Below, one piece after another: positions 58,001 to 64,000 of a stretch of 64,000 nt of DNA (position 1 is the stretch's first letter; every line of letters begins with the position of its first letter). The notes below the pieces were generated by a model. That model searched no databases. It saw only the letters and a program-made list of their open reading frames with translations, and had not been told where the DNA came from. The translations under genes were made by a program, and so were the position numbers. This DNA comes from Strongyloides papillosus (taxonomy: Eukaryota > Nematoda > Chromadorea > Rhabditida > Strongyloididae): assembly GCA_005656395.1 (NCBI GenBank), contig SRSI01000066.1:962858-1026857 (forward strand). Reading direction: 5' to 3'.

Positions 58001-61000
58001 GTGTCTCTAAATGATGTCTTAATACTGTTTAAAACGATTGAAAAGAAGTGTCTTTAAATGATTTCTTAAATAAGCGTCTTTAGTTGATCTAACTAAAAAG
58101 ATTTAAAAGAGGTGTCTCTAAATGATGTCTTAATACTGCTTAAAGAGATGTCTTTAAATGATTTCTTAAATAAGCGTCTTTAGTTGATCTAACTAAAAAG
58201 ATTTAAAAGAGGTGTCTCTAAATGATGTCTTAATACTGCTTAAAGAGATGTCTTTAAATGATTTCTTAAATAAGCGTCTTTAGTTGATCTAACTAAAAAG
58301 ATTTAAAAGAGGTGTCTCTAAATGATGTCTTAATACTGCTTAAAGAAGTGTCTTTAAATGATTTCTTAAATAAGCGTCTTTAGTTGATCTAACTAAAAAG
58401 ATTTAAAAGAGGTGTCTCTAAATGATGTCTTAATACTGCTTAAAGAAGTGTCTTTAAATGATTTCTTAAATAAGCGTCTTTAGTTGATCTAACTAAAAAG
58501 ATTTAAAAGAGGTGTCTCTAAATGATGTCTTAATACTGCTTAAAGAAGTGTCTTTAAATGATTTCTTAAATAAGCGTCTTTAGTTGATCTAACTAAAAAG
58601 ATTTAAAAGAGGTGTCTCTAAATGATGTCTTAATACTGCTTAAAGAGGTGTCTCTAAATGATGTCTTAATACTGCTTAAAGAGGTGTCTCTAAATGATGT
58701 CTTAATACTGTTTAAAACGATTGAAAAGAAGTGTCTTTAAATGATTTCTTAAATAAGCGTCTTTAGTTGATCTAACTAAAAAGATTTAAAAGAGGTGTCT
58801 CTAAATGATGTCTTAATACTGCTTAAAGAAGTGTCTTTAAATGATTTCTTAAATAAGCGTCTTTAGTTGATCTAACTAAAAAGATTTAAAAGAGGTGTCT
58901 CTAAATGATGTCTTAATACTACTTAAAGAGGTGTCTCTAAATGATGTCTTAATACTGCTTAAAGAGATGTCTTTAAATGATTTCTTAAATAAGCGTCTTT
59001 AGTTGATCTAACTAAAAAGATTTTAAAGAGGTGTCTCTAAATGATGTCTTAATACTGTTTAAAACGATTGAAAAGAAGTGTCTTTAAATGATTTCTTAAA
59101 TAAGCGTCTTTAGTTGATCTAACTAAAAAGATTTAAAAGAGGTGTCTCTAAATGATGTCTTAATACTGCTTAAAGAGATGTCTTTAAATGATTTCTTAAA
59201 TAAGCGTCTTTAGTTGATCTAACTAAAAAGATTTAAAAGAGATGTCTCTAAATGATGTCTTAATACTGCTTAAAGAAGTGTCTTTAAATGATTTCTTAAA
59301 TAAGCGTCTTTAGTTGATCTAACTAAAAAGATTTAAAAGAGGTGTCTCTAAATGATGTCTTAATACTGCTTAAAGAGATGTCTTTAAATGATTTCTTAAA
59401 TAAGCGTCTTTAGTTGATCTAACTAAAAAGATTTAAAAGAGGTGTCTCTAAATGATGTCTTAATACTGCTTAAAGAGATGTCTTTAAATGATTTCTTAAA
59501 TAAGCGTCTTTAGTTGATCTAACTAAAAAGATTTAAAAGAGGTGTCTCTAAATGATGTCTTAATACTGCTTAAAGAGGTGTCTCTAAATGATGTCTTAAT
59601 ACTGCTTAAAGAGGTGTCTCTAAATGATGTCTTAATACTGTTTAAAACGATTGAAAAGAAGTGTCTTTAAATGATTTCTTAAATAAGCGTCTTTAGTTGA
59701 TCTAACTAAAAAGATTTAAAAGAGGTGTCTCTAAATGATGTCTTAATACTGCTTAAAGAGGTGTCTCTAAATGATGTCTTAATACTGCTTAAAGAGGTGT
59801 CTCTAAATGATGTCTTAATACTGCTTAAAGAGATGTCTTTAAATGATTTCTTAAATAAGCGTCTTTAGTTGATCTAACTAAAAAGATTTAAAAGAGGTGT
59901 CTCTAAATGATGTCTTAATACTGCTTAAAGAAGTGTCTTTAAATGATTTCTTAAATAAGCGTCTTTAGTTGATCTAACTAAAAAGATTTAAAAGAGGTGT
60001 CTCTAAATGATGTCTTAATACTGCTTAAAGAGGTGTCTCTAAATGATGTCTTAATACTGCTTAAAGAGATGTCTTTAAATGATTTCTTAAATAAGCGTCT
60101 TTAGTTGATCTAACTAAAAAGATTTAAAAGAGGTGTCTCTAAATGATGTCTTAATACTGTTTAAAACGATTGAAAAGAAGTGTCTTTAAATGATTTCTTA
60201 AATAAGCGTCTTTAGTTGATCTAACTAAAAAGATTTAAAAGAGGTGTCTCTAAATGATGTCTTAATACTGCTTAAAGAGATGTCTTTAAATGATTTCTTA
60301 AATAAGCGTCCTTAGTTGATCTAACTAAAAAGATTTAAAAGAGGTGTCTCTAAATGATGTCTTAATACTGCTTAAAGAAGTGTCTTTAAATGATTTCTTA
60401 AATAAGCGTCTTTAGTTGATCTAACTAAAAAGATTTAAAAGAGGTGTCTCTAAATGATGTCTTAATACTGCTTAAAGAGGTGTCTCTAAATGATGTCTTA
60501 ATACTGCTTAAAGAGGTGTCTCTAAATGATGTCTTAATACTGTTTAAAACGATTGAAAAGAAGTGTCTTTAAATGATTTCTTAAATAAGCGTCTTTAGTT
60601 GATCTAACTAAAAAGATTTAAAAGAGGTGTCTCTAAATGATGTCTTAATACTGCTTAAAGAGGTGTCTCTAAATGATGTCTTAATACTGCTTAAAGAGAT
60701 GTCTTTAAATGATTTCTTAAATAAGCGTCTTTAGTTGATCTAACTAAAAAGATTTAAAAGAGGTGTCTCTAAATGATGTCTTAATACTGCTTAAAGAGGT
60801 GTCTCTAAATGATGTCTTAATACTGCTTAAAGAGATGTCTTTAAATGATTTCTTAAATAAGCGTCTTTAGTTGATCTAACTAAAAAGATTTAAAAGAGGT
60901 GTCTCTAAATGATGTCTTAATACTACTTAAAGAGGTGTCTCTAAATGATGTCTTAATACTGCTTAAAGAGATGTCTTTAAATGATTTCTTAAATAAGCGT

Positions 61001-64000
61001 CTTTAGTTGATCTAACTAAAAAGATTTTAAAGAGGTGTCTCTAAATGATGTCTTAATACTGTTTAAAACGATTGAAAAGAAGTGTCTTTAAATGATTTCT
61101 TAAATAAGCGTCTTTAGTTGATCTAACTAAAAAGATTTAAAAGAGGTGTCTCTAAATGATGTCTTAATACTGCTTAAAGAGATGTCTTTAAATGATTTCT
61201 TAAATAAGCGTCTTTAGTTGATCTAACTAAAAAGATTTAAAAGAGGTGTCTCTAAATGATGTCTTAATACTGCTTAAAGAGATGTCTTTAAATGATTTCT
61301 TAAATAAGCGTCTTTAGTTGATCTAACTAAAAAGATTTAAAAGAGGTGTCTCTAAATGATGTCTTAATACTGCTTAAAGAAGTGTCTTTAAATGATTTCT
61401 TAAATAAGCGTCTTTAGTTGATCTAACTAAAAAGATTTAAAAGAGGTGTCTCTAAATGATGTCTTAATACTGCTTAAAGAAGTGTCTTTAAATGATTTCT
61501 TAAATAAGCGTCTTTAGTTGATCTAACTAAAAAGATTTAAAAGAGGTGTCTCTAAATGATGTCTTAATACTGCTTAAAGAAGTGTCTTTAAATGATTTCT
61601 TAAATAAGCGTCTTTAGTTGATCTAACTAAAAAGATTTAAAAGAGGTGTCTCTAAATGATGTCTTAATACTGCTTAAAGAGGTGTCTCTAAATGATGTCT
61701 TAATACTGCTTAAAGAGGTGTCTCTAAATGATGTCTTAATACTGTTTAAAACGATTGAAAAGAAGTGTCTTTAAATGATTTCTTAAATAAGCGTCTTTAG
61801 TTGATCTAACTAAAAAGATTTAAAAGAGGTGTCTCTAAATGATGTCTTAATACTGCTTAAAGAAGTGTCTTTAAATGATTTCTTAAATAAGCGTCTTTAG
61901 TTGATCTAACTAAAAAGATTTAAAAGAGGTGTCTCTAAATGATGTCTTAATACTACTTAAAGAGGTGTCTCTAAATGATGTCTTAATACTGCTTAAAGAG
62001 ATGTCTTTAAATGATTTCTTAAATAAGCGTCTTTAGTTGATCTAACTAAAAAGATTTAAAGAGGTGTCTCTAAATGATGTCTTAATACTGTTTAAAACGA
62101 TTGAAAAGAAGTGTCTTTAAATGATTTCTTAAATAAGCGTCTTTAGTTGATCTAACTAAAAAGATTTAAAAGAGGTGTCTCTAAATGATGTCTTAATACT
62201 GCTTAAAGAGATGTCTTTAAATGATTTCTTAAATAAGCGTCTTTAGTTGATCTAACTAAAAAGATTTAAAAGAGATGTCTCTAAATGATGTCTTAATACT
62301 GCTTAAAGAAGTGTCTTTAAATGATTTCTTAAATAAGCGTCTTTAGTTGATCTAACTAAAAAGATTTAAAAGAGGTGTCTCTAAATGATGTCTTAATACT
62401 GCTTAAAGAGATGTCTTTAAATGATTTCTTAAATAAGCGTCTTTAGTTGATCTAACTAAAAAGATTTAAAAGAGGTGTCTCTAAATGATGTCTTAATACT
62501 GCTTAAAGAGATGTCTTTAAATGATTTCTTAAATAAGCGTCTTTAGTTGATCTAACTAAAAAGATTTAAAAGAGGTGTCTCTAAATGATGTCTTAATACT
62601 GCTTAAGAGGTGTCTCTAAATGATGTCTTAATACTGCTTAAAGAGGTGTCTCTAAATGATGTCTTAATACTGCTTAAAGAGGTGTCTAATGATGTCTAAG
62701 AGAAACGATTGAAAAGAAGTGTCTTTAAATGATTTCTTAAATAAGCGTCTTTAGTTGATCTAACTAAAAAGATTTTAAAAGAGGTGTCTCTAAATGATGT
62801 CTTAATACTGCTTAAAGAGGTGTCTCTAAATGATGTCTTAATACTGCTTAAAGAGATGTCTTTAAATGATTTCTTAAATAAGCGTCTTTAGTTGATCTAA
62901 CTAAAAAGATTTAAAAGAGGTGTCTCTAAATGATGTCTTAATACTGCTTAAAGAGGTGTCTCTAAATGATGTCTTAATACTGCTTAAAGAGATGTCTTTA
63001 AATGATTTCTTAAATAAGCGTCTTTAGTTGATCTAACTAAAAAGATTTAAAAGAGGTGTCTCTAAATGATGTCTTAATACTACTTAAAGAGGTGTCCTCT
63101 AAATGATGTCTTAATACTGCTTAAAGAGATGTCTTTAAATGATTTCTTAAATAAGCGTCTTTTAGTTGATCTAACTAAAAAGATTTTAAAGAGGTGTCTC
63201 TAAATGATGTCTTAATACTGTTTAAAACGATTGAAAAGAAGTGTCTTTAAATGATTTCTTAAATAAGCGTCTTTAGTTGATCTAACTAAAAAGATTTAAA
63301 AGAGGTGTCTCTAAATGATGTCTTAATACTACTTAAAGAGGTGTCTCTAAATGATGTCTTAATACTGCTTAAAGAGATGTCTTTAAATGATTTCTTAAAT
63401 AAGCGTCTTTAGTTGATCTAACTAAAAAGATTTTAAAGAGGTGTCTCTAAATGATGTCTTAATACTGTTTAAAACGATTGAAAAGAAGTGTCTTTAAATG
63501 ATTTCTTAAATAAGCGTCTTTAGTTGATCTAACTAAAAAGATTTAAAAGAGGTGTCTCTAAATGATGTCTTAATACTGTTTAAAACGATTGAAAAGAAGT
63601 GTCTTTAAATGATTTCTTAAATAAGCGTCTTTAGTTGATCTAACTAAAAAGATTTAAAAGAGGTGTCTCTAAATGATGTCTTAATACTACTTAAAGAGGT
63701 GTCTCTAAATGATGTCTTAATACTGCTTAAAGAGATGTCTTTAAATGATTTCTTAAATAAGCGTCTTTAGTTGATCTAACTAAAAAGATTTTAAAGAGGT
63801 GTCTCTAAATGATGTCTTAATACTGTTTAAAACGATTGAAAAGAAGTGTCTTTAAATGATTTCTTAAATAAGCGTCTTTAGTTGATCTAACTAAAAAGAT
63901 TTAAAAGAGGTGTCTCTAAATGATGTCTTAATACTGCTTAAAGAGATGTCTTTAAATGATTTCTTAAATAAGCGTCTTTAGTTGATCTAACTAAAAAGAT
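55026..64000. repeat. Higher-order satellite array of 36-bp and 64-bp monomers
   Basis: Two monomers alternate. Monomer B is 36 bp (GAGGTGTCTCTAAATGATGT..., ending CTTAATACTGCTTAAA). Monomer A is 64 bp: its first 27 bp are a B-like head, followed by an insert with AAGCGTCTTTAGTTGATCTA and then ACTAAAAAGATTTAAAA. Each A is followed by one to three B. Some B copies end TGTTTAAAACGATTGAAAA. Rare variants recur at a fixed spacing of 3,034 bp (GCGTCCTTA at 57,272 and 60,306; ACTACTTAAAG at 57,891 and 60,925, and at 58,921 and 61,955). There is therefore a 3.03-kb higher-order unit, itself holding 1,030-bp subunits. No frame stays open. The array continues beyond the window. Confidence 0.95.

Noticed and set aside
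55026..64000. CRISPR-like array of 36-bp repeats
   Set aside because: The units are directly adjacent or alternate with one fixed 64-bp unit. There are no unique spacers, and the surrounding genome is eukaryotic.

Overview
The window looks like nuclear DNA from a very AT-rich nematode. Supporting signs are spliced genes with introns of only about 35-45 nt, splice acceptors of the TTTYAG or TTTTTTAAG type, a likely spliced-leader acceptor 4 nt before the SEC10 start codon, and a gene set typical of nematodes (ASCC3, two-PDZ protein, Tudor protein, SEC10/EXOC5, nematode-type PLA2-like protein, DUS4, divergent F-box-like protein). A Strongyloides-like clade is my best guess, from composition and gene style only.

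The window has three compartments. Positions 1-14,900 are gene-dense: ASCC3 (-, 5' part only), PDZ protein (-), Tudor protein (-), SEC10 (+), PLA2-like (-), a short coiled-coil protein (-), DUS4 (+) and an F-box-like protein (-). All have short introns and intact frames once spliced. Positions 14,900-55,000 are almost entirely nested DNA transposons. Positions 55,026-64,000 are one higher-order satellite array that runs off the window.

The transposon compartment can be sorted by terminal inverted repeats (TIRs) and target-site duplications (TSDs). Element A (16,144-21,542; TIR TAGCAACYTGCACAAT, about 8-bp TSD) carries a decayed transposase gene and a mariner insertion. Element B (33,011-34,641) is its short relative with an expanded tandem repeat. 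Elements C and D (23,264-24,843 and 52,007-54,981; CACACCG ends, 4-bp TSDs) are a deleted copy and a full-length but broken copy of another family. E and F (26,556-28,009 and 47,713-49,160) are TA-flanked foldback elements.

The most striking object is a candidate giant transposon, about 25.4 kb (21,926-47,295). Its two ends are inverted (CACAC, A-run, TGGGACA, then a TGGGACA...TGTCCCA hairpin). Just inside the right end is an intact four-exon transposase gene with two C2H2 fingers that looks like animal CMC/EnSpm-type transposases. Between the ends lie at least three further spliced genes: an unknown 279-residue protein, a charged repeat protein and a possible RNase H-like protein. There is also a tandem array of seven or eight 17-22-nt micro-exons separated by 39-44-nt introns. 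Several smaller TIR elements sit in the introns of these cargo genes. Subtracting the nested insertions leaves an ancestral element of about 16 kb.

A decayed copy of the translation factor DENR lies at 50,695-51,229. No tRNA, rRNA or CRISPR array was seen.
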